From Betaproteobacteria bacterium (GTDB taxonomy: Bacteria > Pseudomonadota > Gammaproteobacteria > Burkholderiales > Burkholderiaceae_C): a stretch of DNA of 53,724 bases. The stretch lies in assembly GCA_025356445.1 (NCBI GenBank), contig JANXSZ010000034.1, positions 1-53,724 on the forward strand. Reading direction: 5' to 3'. The stretch's first letter is position 1. Every line of letters begins with the position of its first letter. The notes under the pieces are model-generated. The model ran no database searches, had not been told where the DNA came from, and saw nothing but the letters and a program-made list of their open reading frames with translations. Positions 1 to 7,868 of the stretch are shown one piece after another. The position numbers were made by a program, and so were the translations under genes.

Positions 1-715
1 CCCTCGACAAGGCCACATAAAACAAGCGGCGTTCCTCATCAATGTCCGCTGTGGTGCCTGTGGCCATGTCCGAGGGAATGCAGCCATCGACTGCGCGCAG
101 AACGTAGACAGCTTTCCATTCCTGCCCTTTTGCTGAATGGATGGTGGAGAGGGTCACATAGTCCTCGTCCAGCGATGGAATACCGGACTGATCACTGGTT
201 GCCTCCGGCGGGTCCAACGTGAGTTCTGTCAAAAACCGCTCCCGGCTTGCGTAGCCACTGGCCATCCGCTCAAGATTGTCTAAATCGGCCTTGCGTGCTT
301 CGGCGTCATCATGGACGCGTTCCAGATGGGGTACATACCAGCGCTTGGCCAAGCCGATGTCTGCAGGCCAGGTGGATGAAGTGCTGCGCAGTGCTCGGTA
401 GAGTGCGGCGAAGTCCCGCCATTCGGTTGCAGCAGCTGCAGGTGGGTCAAAGTGTTCCACAACTTCCTGGGGATCGGCGGCTTCACTCATGGCATCCAGC
501 AGGCGCGTCGCCGTGGCTTGGCCGATGCCGGGAATCAGCTGTACAACCCGGAAACCCGCCAGGCGGCCACGCGGGTTTTGCGCGAAACGCAGAATGGCCA
601 GCAGATCCTTCACATGCCCAGCCTCCAGGAATTTGAGGCCACCGAACTTAACGAACGGTATGTTGCGGCGAGTCAGCTCCAACTCCAGCATGTGGCTTGA
701 GTGCAAAGCGGTCCA
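1..715 (-). pseudogene. UvrD/PcrA-type DNA helicase, 5'-truncated fragment (continues past left edge)
   Basis: Reading the minus strand gives an uninterrupted frame with superfamily 1 helicase sequence. It starts near ELELTRRNIPFVKFGG, passes LIPGIGQATATRLLDAM and FLTELTLDPPEATSD, and reaches the helicase motif LSTIHSAKGQEWK and RRLFYVALSR at the window edge. These are the second half of RecA-like domain 1B/2A and motif V/VI of a UvrD-family 3'-5' DNA helicase. The Walker A motif and the first RecA domain, which should lie at higher coordinates, are absent. In this frame there is a stop at 767-769 and unrelated sequence beyond about 720. The piece therefore lacks a start and about half of the protein, and I read it as a truncated pseudogene. 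Whether the C-terminus is intact cannot be seen. Family assignment is confident; the exact junction is uncertain by about 20 bases. Confidence 0.85.
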
Positions 716-1232
716 GAGAATCCAACGTGACCACATTGGCCTCCAGATATAGAGCGGGTGGCCACATCAGTTGATTTCCCCGCGAGGCTGGACCCTCCTT
801 TGTCGGCATCTGTTTTATTGCCACGGATAACCATTCGGGAATCTGCGCAGGAAGGTTCTGCGGGGCCTTTCCCCATCTACCAACCACCACTACAACACAA
901 CGGATTGCCGGATGCAATGAAAGATCGCCACCCGAACCCATGGCATAAAATGCGCGTGTTACCGGCTCGTTGGACGGCAGCGTCTCATCAGAGTCTGCCG
1001 CAGCTTTGTGAATTGCGTTAATGCCCGCGCCAATGAATCCATCCACCAAGGGTTTAGCAACGGCACTCAAAACGGCTGCAGCTAAAAGCTTGGTGTTCCC
1101 GGTGGTAGTTGGAGAGCTGGGACAAGTAGGCAGGACAAACACGTTCGTTGTCAATTCGTCGGAGGCCGCAAGCGCGGGTACAGACAGATTTCCTATCAGC
1201 AAAGCCAACACCGTGGCAATCCGTCTGAGCAT
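648..1232 (-). CDS. Secreted protein of unknown function with a tail fused out of frame into helicase sequence
   Basis: The predicted product is 194 residues. The start is supported by an AGGAG seven bases before ATG (AGGAGAAGCAAAATG on the minus strand). Residues 1-23 form a good Sec signal peptide (MLRRIATVLALLIGNLSVPA) with an ALAA-type cleavage site. The mature part contains a Gly/Ala-rich stretch around VDGFIGAGINAI and a hydrophobic strand IRCVVVVVGRWG. I recognise no family. The last 20 or so residues are read from the uvrD-type fragment in another frame, so the natural C-terminus was probably replaced when the two sequences were joined. The first part looks like a genuine expressed gene; the fused end suggests a damaged one. 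It could still be made as an exported protein of altered length. Confidence 0.55.
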   Translation of the reverse strand: MLRRIATVLALLIGNLSVPALAASDELTTNVFVLPTCPSSPTTTGNTKLLAAAVLSAVAKPLVDGFIGAGINAIHKAAADSDETLPSNEPVTRAFYAMGSGGDLSLHPAIRCVVVVVGRWGKAPQNLPAQIPEWLSVAIKQMPTKEGPASRGNQLMWPPALYLEANVVTLDSLDRFALKPHAGVGADSPQHTVR

Positions 1233-1609
1233 TTTGCTTCTCCTGTTGAGTGTTTAAGGACAAAGCATTCTGTGCCAACAGGGACTGTCTTCCATCCCAT
1301 AAATTGGGGAGGATCACGGATGTTTAGCTAAGTGAGGTCTGCACAATGCGTCGCGGTGTGCTGATGGAGCGCAGTCGATCCGGTTCAGTGATCTTCTAGC
1401 GGTTCAGCAACATCCACTCGTACAGGGCATCCGTAAGCGGCCAGCCATCCCAACTTGAAATATGCTGCGCGCTGGCAATCACGCCGTCCCTACGAATGAC
1501 CAACGATCAGCCTACGAAGGCGTGAACGGATTTTCCCGGACACAAGGCTGGGTTACGATTCTGAATCATCGGAAGGCTTGCGCCTTTCTATGCCTTAAGG
1601 AAGGTTCCA
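1233..1609. other. Gap with one short coding remnant
   Basis: This 377-base stretch separates two divergently oriented small genes. Apart from the remnant at 1396-1506 and the ribosome binding sites of the flanking genes, no complete gene, tRNA or clear terminator is visible. The stretch from 1510 to 1600 is stop-rich in all frames. Confidence 0.4.
1396..1506 (-). pseudogene. Gene remnant (C-terminal 36 codons)
   Basis: On the minus strand an open stretch with protein-like composition reads VIRRDGVIASAQHISSWDGW and continues to YEWMLLNR before a TAG at 1396-1398. It is closed upstream by TGA at 1507-1509, has no start codon with a ribosome binding site, and looks like the last part of a larger degraded gene. 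I do not recognise the family. It may be chance coding, but the Trp-rich, ordered composition is unlike the shadow frames nearby. Confidence 0.25.
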
Positions 1610-1981
1610 GTGAGCGAAAAATTCAATTCATTGCCGCATCTTTCAGTTAGCGAAGCGGCGGCGTTAGCGAAGAATAAATCTGCGATGCCAACGGTTGGCG
1701 GACAGCATGAGCAATTGGGCGAGTTGCTGCACGCGCTCGACCAGATAAGTGGGAGGACGTCGTCGGAAGCAATGACGCGGCTCAAAGCCCAAGCTTCAAG
1801 TGACTATCATTCTGCCGCCAGCGCGATGTATGATCTTGAGGCGGAGAAGCTCGCAAAAAGCATTGCCCCCTATGTTGCAGTGAACTCTGCCAGCAGCGCA
1901 TACGAACAAGCTATTGGGGCTCAAAGAGTACTAGAGGCTGAACTGAAGCGGTCAACTGGGTTTCTGCAGGAAAGCTCATAG
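1610..1981 (+). CDS. Hypothetical Ala-rich helical protein
   Basis: This gives 123 residues from a GTG start preceded by AAGGAAGG at 1599-1606. The product is soluble, without a signal peptide or membrane segment, rich in Ala, Glu, Ser and Leu, and should be almost wholly alpha-helical (for example DLEAEKLAKSIAPYVAV and AQRVLEAELKRSTG near the C-terminus). No family is recognised and no catalytic motif is seen. It stands alone in the accessory region, reading away from the damaged genes at its left. A second helical coding fragment about 100 bases downstream (2084-2230) could be its former C-terminal part, in which case this is the 5' portion of a broken gene. Confidence 0.5.
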   Translation: MSEKFNSLPHLSVSEAAALAKNKSAMPTVGGQHEQLGELLHALDQISGRTSSEAMTRLKAQASSDYHSAASAMYDLEAEKLAKSIAPYVAVNSASSAYEQAIGAQRVLEAELKRSTGFLQESS

Positions 1982-2315
1982 TCGGGTTCTATCCCGCGAC
2001 GACCTTTTGTACCTAACTGCCGAATGCACTCGGCTTTTGCGTGCCATTGGCGTGACGAGCTAACTCGATTCCGATAGCTTTGATGTTGCAGCAGTGGGTT
2101 TCGTCCATTTGATAGAACAGCCAAGCAAGCCAGCGCGGAACGCGTGGAAACCACCAATGACAGCGTCATTACGAAGGCACTTCTGGAGATAAACGACGCT
2201 AGGTTAAAAGATCTGAAGGGAGCTGGTTGAAAATCTTGATGCTTTCGCCACTGGTCGGTCTGCATTGAGGTTTAAGAGGTGGTTTGTGCAGTGCATCCTT
2301 GGGATAGGAGTAGCG
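1982..2315. other. Gap containing a coding remnant
   Basis: This 334-base stretch has no complete gene. It carries the remnant at 2084-2230 and, at its right end, the ribosome binding site of the next gene (GGATAGGAG at 2302-2310). No promoter can be assigned with confidence. Confidence 0.4.
2084..2230 (+). pseudogene. Helical coding remnant, possibly the former C-terminus of the preceding gene
   Basis: One frame is open from after TGA at 2081-2083 to TGA at 2228-2230. It ends with helix-like sequence (SAERVETTNDSVITKALLEI followed by NDARLKDLKGAG). The composition (Ala, Glu, Lys, Leu, Asp) matches the 123-residue protein just upstream, in the same direction. There is no start codon with a ribosome binding site. 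I infer a frameshifted or deleted continuation of that gene; an unrelated remnant is equally possible. Confidence 0.25.
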
Positions 2316-3194
2316 GTGAAAATTTTAAGATCGGGATTGATAGCCGGACTGTGCTTGGCGACTGTAGGGTTCACTTTTTCTCAGACGTTCCAACGTGAAT
2401 CAGTCGGCGAACAGCGAGAGCCTCGGGATCGCGAATATACGTTTGATGGTCACTACATCACAACTAACTCTGTTGCCCGGAGAGCAGGCATGAATGAATT
2501 GGCGGAGTGGGTGGTGACTGTGTTCAGTCAAGCGCCTGACGATGTCGTTTTTCTGTATTCAGCGGTTCCAGTTTCTTTCTGGGGCATCTTTTGGCCACCC
2601 TACCGTCACCGCATCGTCAACACCCTTCATTCACTCCACGGTGGCGACGCCGACGCTGTTGCAATTCGTCGCAGCCGTCTAGCCACGCAATTGAAAGCAT
2701 TGGATTTCACCAATGAGGAAGAGTTGTGGAAAGCCGGACTGCTAGTTCATGCCCTTGGCGACAGTTTTGCACACACCTATGTCAAGAATGGTGAGGTGCA
2801 TGCCTTCAACGAACTCTATGGGCACGCGTTTGCCACCCTTTCTGGAAAAGACCCCGACGTAATCAATGATGACAATATGAGCCGCTATCGTGATTATTTG
2901 TTTGCGCTTTATGCATCGCTTGACAGGGAATCATCGGACAGCGCATTGCGTCGCCAAACTTTTGAGAAATGGGCATGTGAATTGGAGGGAGGGCCATCGT
3001 CTATCGGCCGCGAAAAACTCCAGAAACAGGAACGTGAATTGGTCGATGTTCTACCGTTCTCCGTGTTCAATGACTTTCTCACGACCATGGCGGTAACTCT
3101 AGAAAATCCCCCCACTCCCAATGAAGTTCAAGTAGCTCAACAGGTCTATTCGGCAGGCACATCGTCCCGAATTTGCACGGCTCGCCTCCAGTAA
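2316..3194 (+). CDS. Secreted zinc-dependent phospholipase C-like protein
   Basis: This gives 292 residues from GTG 2316, chosen because AGGAG (2306-2310) lies five bases upstream and the start gives a clean signal peptide (KILRSGLIAGLCLATVGFTF, cleavage near FSQT). A longer frame from 2265 would put 17 residues before it. The mature protein has the metal-binding pattern H145-A-L-G-D149-S-F-A-H153, followed by a His-containing segment (HTYVKNGEVHAF). That resembles the His/Asp zinc cluster of phospholipase C/P1 nuclease folds and of uncharacterised HxxxDxxxH proteins that sense or cleave phospholipids. An early HYITTNSVARRAGM segment supplies another His. The fold assignment is an inference from this motif, the length and the export signal. 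It is the most intact gene of the accessory region and probably acts in the periplasm or outside the cell. Confidence 0.5.
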   Translation: MKILRSGLIAGLCLATVGFTFSQTFQRESVGEQREPRDREYTFDGHYITTNSVARRAGMNELAEWVVTVFSQAPDDVVFLYSAVPVSFWGIFWPPYRHRIVNTLHSLHGGDADAVAIRRSRLATQLKALDFTNEEELWKAGLLVHALGDSFAHTYVKNGEVHAFNELYGHAFATLSGKDPDVINDDNMSRYRDYLFALYASLDRESSDSALRRQTFEKWACELEGGPSSIGREKLQKQERELVDVLPFSVFNDFLTTMAVTLENPPTPNEVQVAQQVYSAGTSSRICTARLQ

Positions 3195-3694
3195 AGCCAT
3201 ATTAAAGCTTAACGCTACGCTGAATAAGCTCCGTCAAAGCATTCGCCTGTGCTGACGACAGAGCGATTTGACTCATACGGATAGCCGATGGACATCTGCG
3301 GTGGCCCTTTGGGCCGGACTGTTGGGCCTCTCGACCTGCTTGTCATCCTCATGGACGCACCAGTGCCATCAATTTGGCTCGGCTGAGGTAAATGTTGGGT
3401 AAGCTGACGGCCAAACCATGGCTGGGCTGCATAGACCATGCACCTAACTCTCAATTTGTTGCGCCAATCGCCATCGGCGCAGGCCTGGCTGCACAGGTCG
3501 CCGCCGGTTCGTTCGGCAGATTACGGTAAATACACACATGGCCAGGACGGCACAATTCTGGTCGAGGCTTAATTGGACGTCGACTGTCGCGGAAAACCAG
3601 ACCCAACGCCCAAAAAGGACATGGATCAGCATAGATCAGTGCTGATCGAGTCTGCCTACATGACGCCTACATGGCGAAATCACGGAAAGTGAAA
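3195..3694. other. Gap of about 500 bases without a recognisable gene
   Basis: Open frames here (for example 3215-3454 and 3444-3632 on the minus strand) lack ribosome binding sites, have basic, Arg/Pro-rich composition typical of shadow frames, and match nothing I know. A perfect 8-base inverted repeat, GATCAGCA/TGCTGATC, lies at about 3624-3647. No integrase or att duplication of the tRNA 3' end is visible in the window. Confidence 0.4.
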
Positions 3695-3731
3695 AGAAAA
3701 AAGACCTAGACAATTTCTTGCCTAAGTCTTT
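3695..3731 (-). terminator. Rho-independent terminator of tRNA-Lys
   Basis: On the minus strand a ten-base stem with one G-U pair (AAAGACTTAG/CTAGGTCTTT) and a 12-base loop is followed by a run of T. It lies just downstream of the tRNA 3' end. Confidence 0.6.
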
Positions 3732-3749
3732 GATTTCATTCTTAATTTC

Positions 3750-3825
3750 TGGTGGGTCCTGACAGATTCGAACTGTCGACCTACGGATTAAGAGTCCGCT
3801 GCTCTACCAACTGAGCTAAGAACCC
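3750..3825 (-). tRNA. tRNA-Lys (anticodon CTT)
   Basis: 76 bases including an encoded CCA. The minus strand begins GGGTTCTTAGCTCAGTTGG. It has a D-arm with GGTAGAGC, an anticodon stem around the loop CTCTTAA giving anticodon CTT, and a T-arm with GTTCGAATC. The acceptor stem pairs fully with one U-G pair (GGGTTCT with AGGACCC) and the discriminator base is A. It decodes AAG; most genomes of this group also have a TTT isoacceptor elsewhere. Its 3' end faces the eroded region at 1-3700, the side where integrative elements usually insert. Confidence 0.95.
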
Positions 3826-3956
3826 CAAATGATGTTGAGCAACTCGTTATATGACAAGTTATGCTGTACAGCCCCACATTATATAAGCTATAAGTACGTA
3901 CTTTTTCAGATGAAACCTCTTCTTTGTCGAATTTTCAGGTCAGCGACAATAGGTGC

Positions 3957-4823
3957 ATGACTTTCAACTTTGCGCCTGAGACAAGTGTCAGCTCTATCAC
4001 TGGGCACCGCGCACTGGTGCTGGATTCTCCGCACAGTGGTACCCGCTACCCGGACGATTTTCGGTTTGCTTGCCCGCATGCGGCGCTTCGGCAGGCTGAA
4101 GATACTCATGTGGAGAAGCTGTACGATTTTTGCCCCGAACTGGGTGCTGCTTGGGTAGAGGCACATTTCCCCCGCAGCTACCTGGATGCCAACCGCAACG
4201 TGACAGAGGTGGACACGTCCATGCTGGATGCCCCTTGGCCTGGTGTGCTGGAGACGGATCCTCAGGTGTTGTCTAAAGTGCGGCTTGGCAAAGGGTTGAT
4301 TTGGCGTTTCACAGACCAAGGCCTGCCTTTGTACGAGCGCCTGCTGAGCGTTGCTGAAGTACAGCATCGCATTGCCACCTGTTGGCAACCTTACCATGCT
4401 GCTGTGGCACAGGCTATTGATGCTGCGCACAGCCAACATGGCTACAGCATTCACCTTAATTGCCATTCCATGCCCGCCGTATCCGCCAGCCATGCGACGG
4501 ATTTTCCAGGGTTGGTTCATGCTGATTTTGTAATCGGAAACCGTGACGAGAGTACATCCAGCAAAGCTTTAGCGATTCTAATTTGTGAGCACTTCTCTGC
4601 AATGGGCTATAGCGTGGCCTACAACCACCCCTATAAAGGTGTCGAACTGGTCCGCCGCTACGGCAATCCATCACAACACCGACACAGCATTCAAGTGGAA
4701 ATTAACCGAAAGCTGTATATGAATGAGACTACGTTGGCACCACATGCTGGTTTTGATGCGCTTAAATGGCATCTGCGTTCCTTGGTTGAGCGTTTGCTGG
4801 CCACAGACCCGCGTAAACTTTAA
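3957..4823 (+). CDS. N-formylglutamate amidohydrolase family protein
   Basis: This gives 288 residues from ATG 3957 (an upstream TTG at 3924 would add 11). The family hydrolyses N-formylglutamate to glutamate and formate at the end of one histidine degradation route; related members act on other N-formyl or N-acyl amino acids. Visible family marks are LDSPHSGTRYPDDF near the N-terminus, the EVDTSMLDAPWPG segment, the metal/active-site HLNCHSMP in the middle, NHPYKGVELVRRYG, and QVEINRKLYMNE towards the end. The length is close to the family norm (about 260-300). No other histidine-utilisation gene is nearby, so the physiological substrate is open. The reading direction is opposite to the operon that follows, with convergent ends 41 bases apart. 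Confidence 0.85.
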   Translation: MTFNFAPETSVSSITGHRALVLDSPHSGTRYPDDFRFACPHAALRQAEDTHVEKLYDFCPELGAAWVEAHFPRSYLDANRNVTEVDTSMLDAPWPGVLETDPQVLSKVRLGKGLIWRFTDQGLPLYERLLSVAEVQHRIATCWQPYHAAVAQAIDAAHSQHGYSIHLNCHSMPAVSASHATDFPGLVHADFVIGNRDESTSSKALAILICEHFSAMGYSVAYNHPYKGVELVRRYGNPSQHRHSIQVEINRKLYMNETTLAPHAGFDALKWHLRSLVERLLATDPRKL

Positions 4824-4864
4824 TCAACCGGCTTGTGGCCGTGGCGTTGCTGGAATCGTCGGTG

Positions 4865-6172
4865 CTACTTTTGGCGTTGAGTTTTTTGGCTTACTGAGAC
4901 GTTGCAGTGCAAATGCAGTGCAGTCATGCCTTCAGTCAGGCGTGTATCTCGTTCGTCCAGCAGATTGCGCTGGGCCTCGCCCAAGAATTCAAGCCACAAA
5001 TGGCGGTAGTCGCTTTGGCTCTCATGCGGTGCTGCGTCACGGATGAAGCCTGTGACGGCATCAGAGTCCAGACCGGTTTTACGCAGCTTTCTGAGCAAGG
5101 CTGCCGCACCCGTGGCTGTTAGCAAGGTCTTGGGTGTCGCGTCTGCTGCAATCGTCAGGAACAGGGTCAGCAGGGAGCTGTCATCGGTATGGCCTTGGGT
5201 CAGCTTGGCCCATTGGTCGGAGACGGTACGCTCAAACTCGGTGATTTCATCCAACCCATCCTCTAGCCAAAAGTAGCGGCCCAAAAGCGTTAAATTTTGA
5301 AAAAATAGCTTCTGGGGTTTGACCGACGCATCCAAAATTTTGGGTATATCGTCATGGACTATGGCCTTTAAGAGGGTGGTAGCCAGAGCCTTGAAGGCCA
5401 CAGGCAGGTCTTTGGGTAATGTCAGCTTGATACTGCTTGCTTTGGCTGCTGTACTTTTCTTGCGCAATAGCAGCACCGCCGCCTCAAACTGTGCCCAGGT
5501 GGGGATGCGGCTCAGGCCTGCTGCCTGCATCAGTAAGCAAGTACGGATGATCGCCTCGCAATCGACTGAAGCCTCGGTACACGCCGCCTTCAGCTCTTTG
5601 CGTGGCATTCCCAAGCTTTGGGCGAACCAAAACGCTGCATCCATTTTTTGTTTGATTTCCAAGCGGTAGGCCAGCTCGCTGCGGTATTCCGTCAGTGTCT
5701 TTTGTGTCCATTTGCCCAGCAGCGGAATTTGGTCATCGTGGAAGTCTTCACCTTCGCTCAGACCAAAGTGTGTGCTGTCAGCCATCGCCAGCAGACTTTT
5801 GAGCATGTCCGAGCCTGCCTTGGAGCGTGACAGCAGGGAATGGTCGCGCAACGAGGTAGCAGCTTGGGCCAAATCACCGTCGGAGCTGTCTTCCAGGTAG
5901 AGGCTGATGAGGCCCACCATGCGCTCGCGGGCTTTGTCCAGCTCAGGCTGCAAAAATTCAGTACCAAAGTAGCGGGCAATCTGCACCATGCCTTTGGGGC
6001 CATCGGTTTGAAAACTGGCAAGTTTCTCTGCGGGGATGATGCCGGTGGAAATGCCGTAGCGCAGCGCTTTTTCAAAAAAGGGCCGGGCCTCAAACAATGA
6101 AATGTTGGACGAGGCCGTGGTGGCATCTTGCATAGCGGTTGGCATCTCGGTGTGGGGAATGTTGCGGCTCAA
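4865..6172 (-). CDS. Conserved hypothetical protein, last gene of the J-domain operon
   Basis: 435 residues, soluble, mostly alpha-helical by composition, without signal peptide or membrane segment. The start ATG overlaps the stop of the preceding gene by four bases (ATGA at 6169-6172), so translation is coupled. The protein has alternating Leu-rich helices (for example SLLTLFLTIAADATPKTLL and TGAAALLRKLRKTGLD) reminiscent of helical-repeat scaffold proteins, but no family is recognised. Trp and Phe cluster around AAFWFAQSLGMPRK and FFQNLTLLGRYFWLEDG. It is the fourth and last gene downstream of a J-domain protein and most likely works with it, perhaps as a client-binding or assembly factor. 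That role is inferred from linkage only. Confidence 0.75.
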   Translation of the reverse strand: MSRNIPHTEMPTAMQDATTASSNISLFEARPFFEKALRYGISTGIIPAEKLASFQTDGPKGMVQIARYFGTEFLQPELDKARERMVGLISLYLEDSSDGDLAQAATSLRDHSLLSRSKAGSDMLKSLLAMADSTHFGLSEGEDFHDDQIPLLGKWTQKTLTEYRSELAYRLEIKQKMDAAFWFAQSLGMPRKELKAACTEASVDCEAIIRTCLLMQAAGLSRIPTWAQFEAAVLLLRKKSTAAKASSIKLTLPKDLPVAFKALATTLLKAIVHDDIPKILDASVKPQKLFFQNLTLLGRYFWLEDGLDEITEFERTVSDQWAKLTQGHTDDSSLLTLFLTIAADATPKTLLTATGAAALLRKLRKTGLDSDAVTGFIRDAAPHESQSDYRHLWLEFLGEAQRNLLDERDTRLTEGMTALHLHCNVSVSQKTQRQK

Positions 6173-6915
6173 ATCGCAGACTCTTCGTCCAGGTCCACCG
6201 CGTTGGACTTTTTCTCCATGCGCTCGCTCTCGCTTTCGATATCGTGCAGCACGGGGCTGTCATCTTCGTCGTCTTCAGCGGCCAGTTCAGCGTGGTAAGC
6301 GGCGTAGCGGGCGCGCAGGGTAATGAGCACTTCAATGAACAAATCCGGGCATTCGGTACGCAGCAGGTAGGTGAACTGCATCCAGTCGTTGTCCGTTACT
6401 TCGTCCAGATCCACCCGGGGCTTGTTACCGGCCATGTGGATCATGCTGGCTTCTGGCATCAGCGTACCGTCGTCTTCCGAAGGATCGAAAGTGCCGGTAC
6501 GCACAAAGCTTTCCACCCGCGCCCAATGCTCGATCAGGTAGTCGGCCAGCGCATCGCAGCCGCCGTCCAGCTCACCGATGGCGGCCAGAAACTCAACGGT
6601 ATTGGCATCTTCACGGAACAGCACCGAGTTCATCATGCCGCGCAGGTGCGTGTGGCTGAGGTCTTTGTACTGCTTTTCGATCACCACGGCACGGGCGAAC
6701 TGCTCGGGCGTGATGAGCAGGTTCAGCACCGACTCTTTGGACGTGTCGTACTCGCGGATAACGGTCAGCAGGTCTTTGGACGGGAAACTGTCCAGCGCCA
6801 GCACCAGCGCCTGGTCGCCTTCTTCGTCAGCCAGGGCGACCAGCGCGGCTTCGGCCCCGGCAATGTCGCCGGACTGGATCAGGTGCTGGGCTTTGATTAA
6901 CGCGGGGTAATGCAT
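6169..6915 (-). CDS. Conserved hypothetical acidic protein, third gene of the J-domain operon
   Basis: 248 residues, cytoplasmic. The N-terminus has a TPR-like helical pair (ALIKAQHLIQSGDIAGAEAA, then LVALADEEGDQALVLAL). The middle contains TPEQFARAVVIEKQYKDLSH and a segment listing a hydrophobic-acidic pattern. The C-terminus is strongly acidic (ELAAEDDEDDSPVLHDIESE), a feature shared with the gene before it. The stop overlaps the next start by four bases. Neither a catalytic motif nor a known family is seen. The acidic tails of both middle genes and the J-domain partner suggest a protein-protein assembly; this is inference. Confidence 0.75.
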   Translation of the reverse strand: MHYPALIKAQHLIQSGDIAGAEAALVALADEEGDQALVLALDSFPSKDLLTVIREYDTSKESVLNLLITPEQFARAVVIEKQYKDLSHTHLRGMMNSVLFREDANTVEFLAAIGELDGGCDALADYLIEHWARVESFVRTGTFDPSEDDGTLMPEASMIHMAGNKPRVDLDEVTDNDWMQFTYLLRTECPDLFIEVLITLRARYAAYHAELAAEDDEDDSPVLHDIESESERMEKKSNAVDLDEESAI

Positions 6916-6987
6916 GTTGATCGTTGCTCTCTCTTGGGCTGTGTGTTGTGGGGCGCTGTAGATCGGATGGAATCGTTTCGAGGATCA

Positions 6988-7548
6988 TCAACCCTTACGG
7001 TCAAAGCCTTGCTCTTCCATCCAGTCGCCACCGGCTTCGTCCAGGTTGCGGCCATCGCCGGTTTCATCGCGGTTGCCGTCTTCGTCTTCGTTGCCGTCAT
7101 CGCGGTCTTCTGCGTCTTCATCATCCTCATCACTGGCCTCTACAGGGGCCACAGTGCCGTTGAAATGGCTGTGCAAATACTCCAAGCCCACAATCACGGC
7201 CATGATGATTTCACCCATAGGCTCTTGCAGCACGCGATCTGCCAGCTTGGCGGCCCAGGGTGTGATCTTGAGGTGCTGGCTGAGCACATCCCAATCGGGC
7301 AGGTCTTCCATTTCTTTGCCCACCAACGCGTCCATGACTTTGGTGTTGGGGAAGCTGAAGCCCTGGTGGAACGCTGCGGCGAGCATTTCCGGACTTTCTT
7401 CCATCATCATCACCAGAAAGTTGATTTGGCTGCGTTTTTCAGCCAAGCGCTTGGCCAGTACGTAGTGACCTTCGGAATCGGAAGTCAGGTCGTCGATTTC
7501 AGCGTGGTAAGACTCGCTGTGGTCACGGAAGTAGCGGGACAGTTTCAT
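6988..7548 (-). CDS. Conserved hypothetical protein with a highly acidic tail, second gene of the J-domain operon
   Basis: 186 residues from ATG 7548, which overlaps the J-domain gene's stop (ATGA at 7545-7548); a longer in-frame start would overlap the upstream gene further and has no support. The N-terminal 135 residues are helical (MKLSRYFRDHSES, then FLVMMMEESPEMLAAAF, then ITPWAAKLADRVLQEPMGEI). The last 50 residues are low complexity, with Asp and Glu making up most of EASDEDDEDAEDRDDGNEDE, ending in EEQGFDRKG. Such tails are common in nucleic-acid mimics and chaperone-linked proteins. No family is recognised. A 72-base gap follows before the third gene. Confidence 0.75.
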   Translation of the reverse strand: MKLSRYFRDHSESYHAEIDDLTSDSEGHYVLAKRLAEKRSQINFLVMMMEESPEMLAAAFHQGFSFPNTKVMDALVGKEMEDLPDWDVLSQHLKITPWAAKLADRVLQEPMGEIIMAVIVGLEYLHSHFNGTVAPVEASDEDDEDAEDRDDGNEDEDGNRDETGDGRNLDEAGGDWMEEQGFDRKG

Positions 7549-7823
7549 TTCAGCACCTCTTGCAGGTAATGTTGCCAAAGCTTTTGGGCGGTTTCTAGCG
7601 GGCTGTCAAGCAGGCTGCGCCTGCGGTTGTCATCGTAGGCCGCGCGCTTGGATTCGTCAGACAATATTTCATATGCTTCTTGTACCGCACGGAACAGAGA
7701 AGCCGCGTCTTTCGATGGGTTCTTGTCCGGGTGGTAAAGAGACGCTTTTTGCCGGAACGATTTTTTAATATCGGCCAGGGTGGCATCGCTGGCGAGGCCC
7801 AGGGTGACGTAGTGGTCTTGCAT
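7545..7823 (-). CDS. J-domain (DnaJ-type) co-chaperone, first gene of a four-gene operon
   Basis: 92 residues. The J domain fills residues 1-65: helix I HYVTLGLASDATLADIKK, the HPD motif in SLYHPDKNP between helices II and III, then FRAVQEAYEILSDESKRAAY. J proteins stimulate the ATPase of an Hsp70 (DnaK-type) partner through the HPD loop. There is no Gly/Phe region, zinc-binding domain or C-terminal substrate domain as in DnaJ, so this is a minimal class C type, with only a 25-residue helix after the J domain. The specific client is probably supplied by the three unknown proteins coded immediately downstream in overlapping frames. It lies 103 bases after rpoD with a terminator between. Confidence 0.9.
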   Translation of the reverse strand: MQDHYVTLGLASDATLADIKKSFRQKASLYHPDKNPSKDAASLFRAVQEAYEILSDESKRAAYDDNRRRSLLDSPLETAQKLWQHYLQEVLK

Positions 7824-7868
7824 CGTTGGCTACAGCGTTACGGTCTTTGCACCGTTATTCGTACTCTC

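Noticed and set aside
3215-3632. Two minus-strand frames of 79 and 62 codons downstream of the phospholipase-like gene
   Set aside because: Arg/Pro-rich, overlapping, without start signals; no transposase or integrase motif could be found.
6139-6900. Long plus-strand frame opposite the third J-domain-operon gene
   Set aside because: It is the antisense of a gene with coupled start and stop; its composition (His/Val/Gln-rich) is typical of an antisense shadow.
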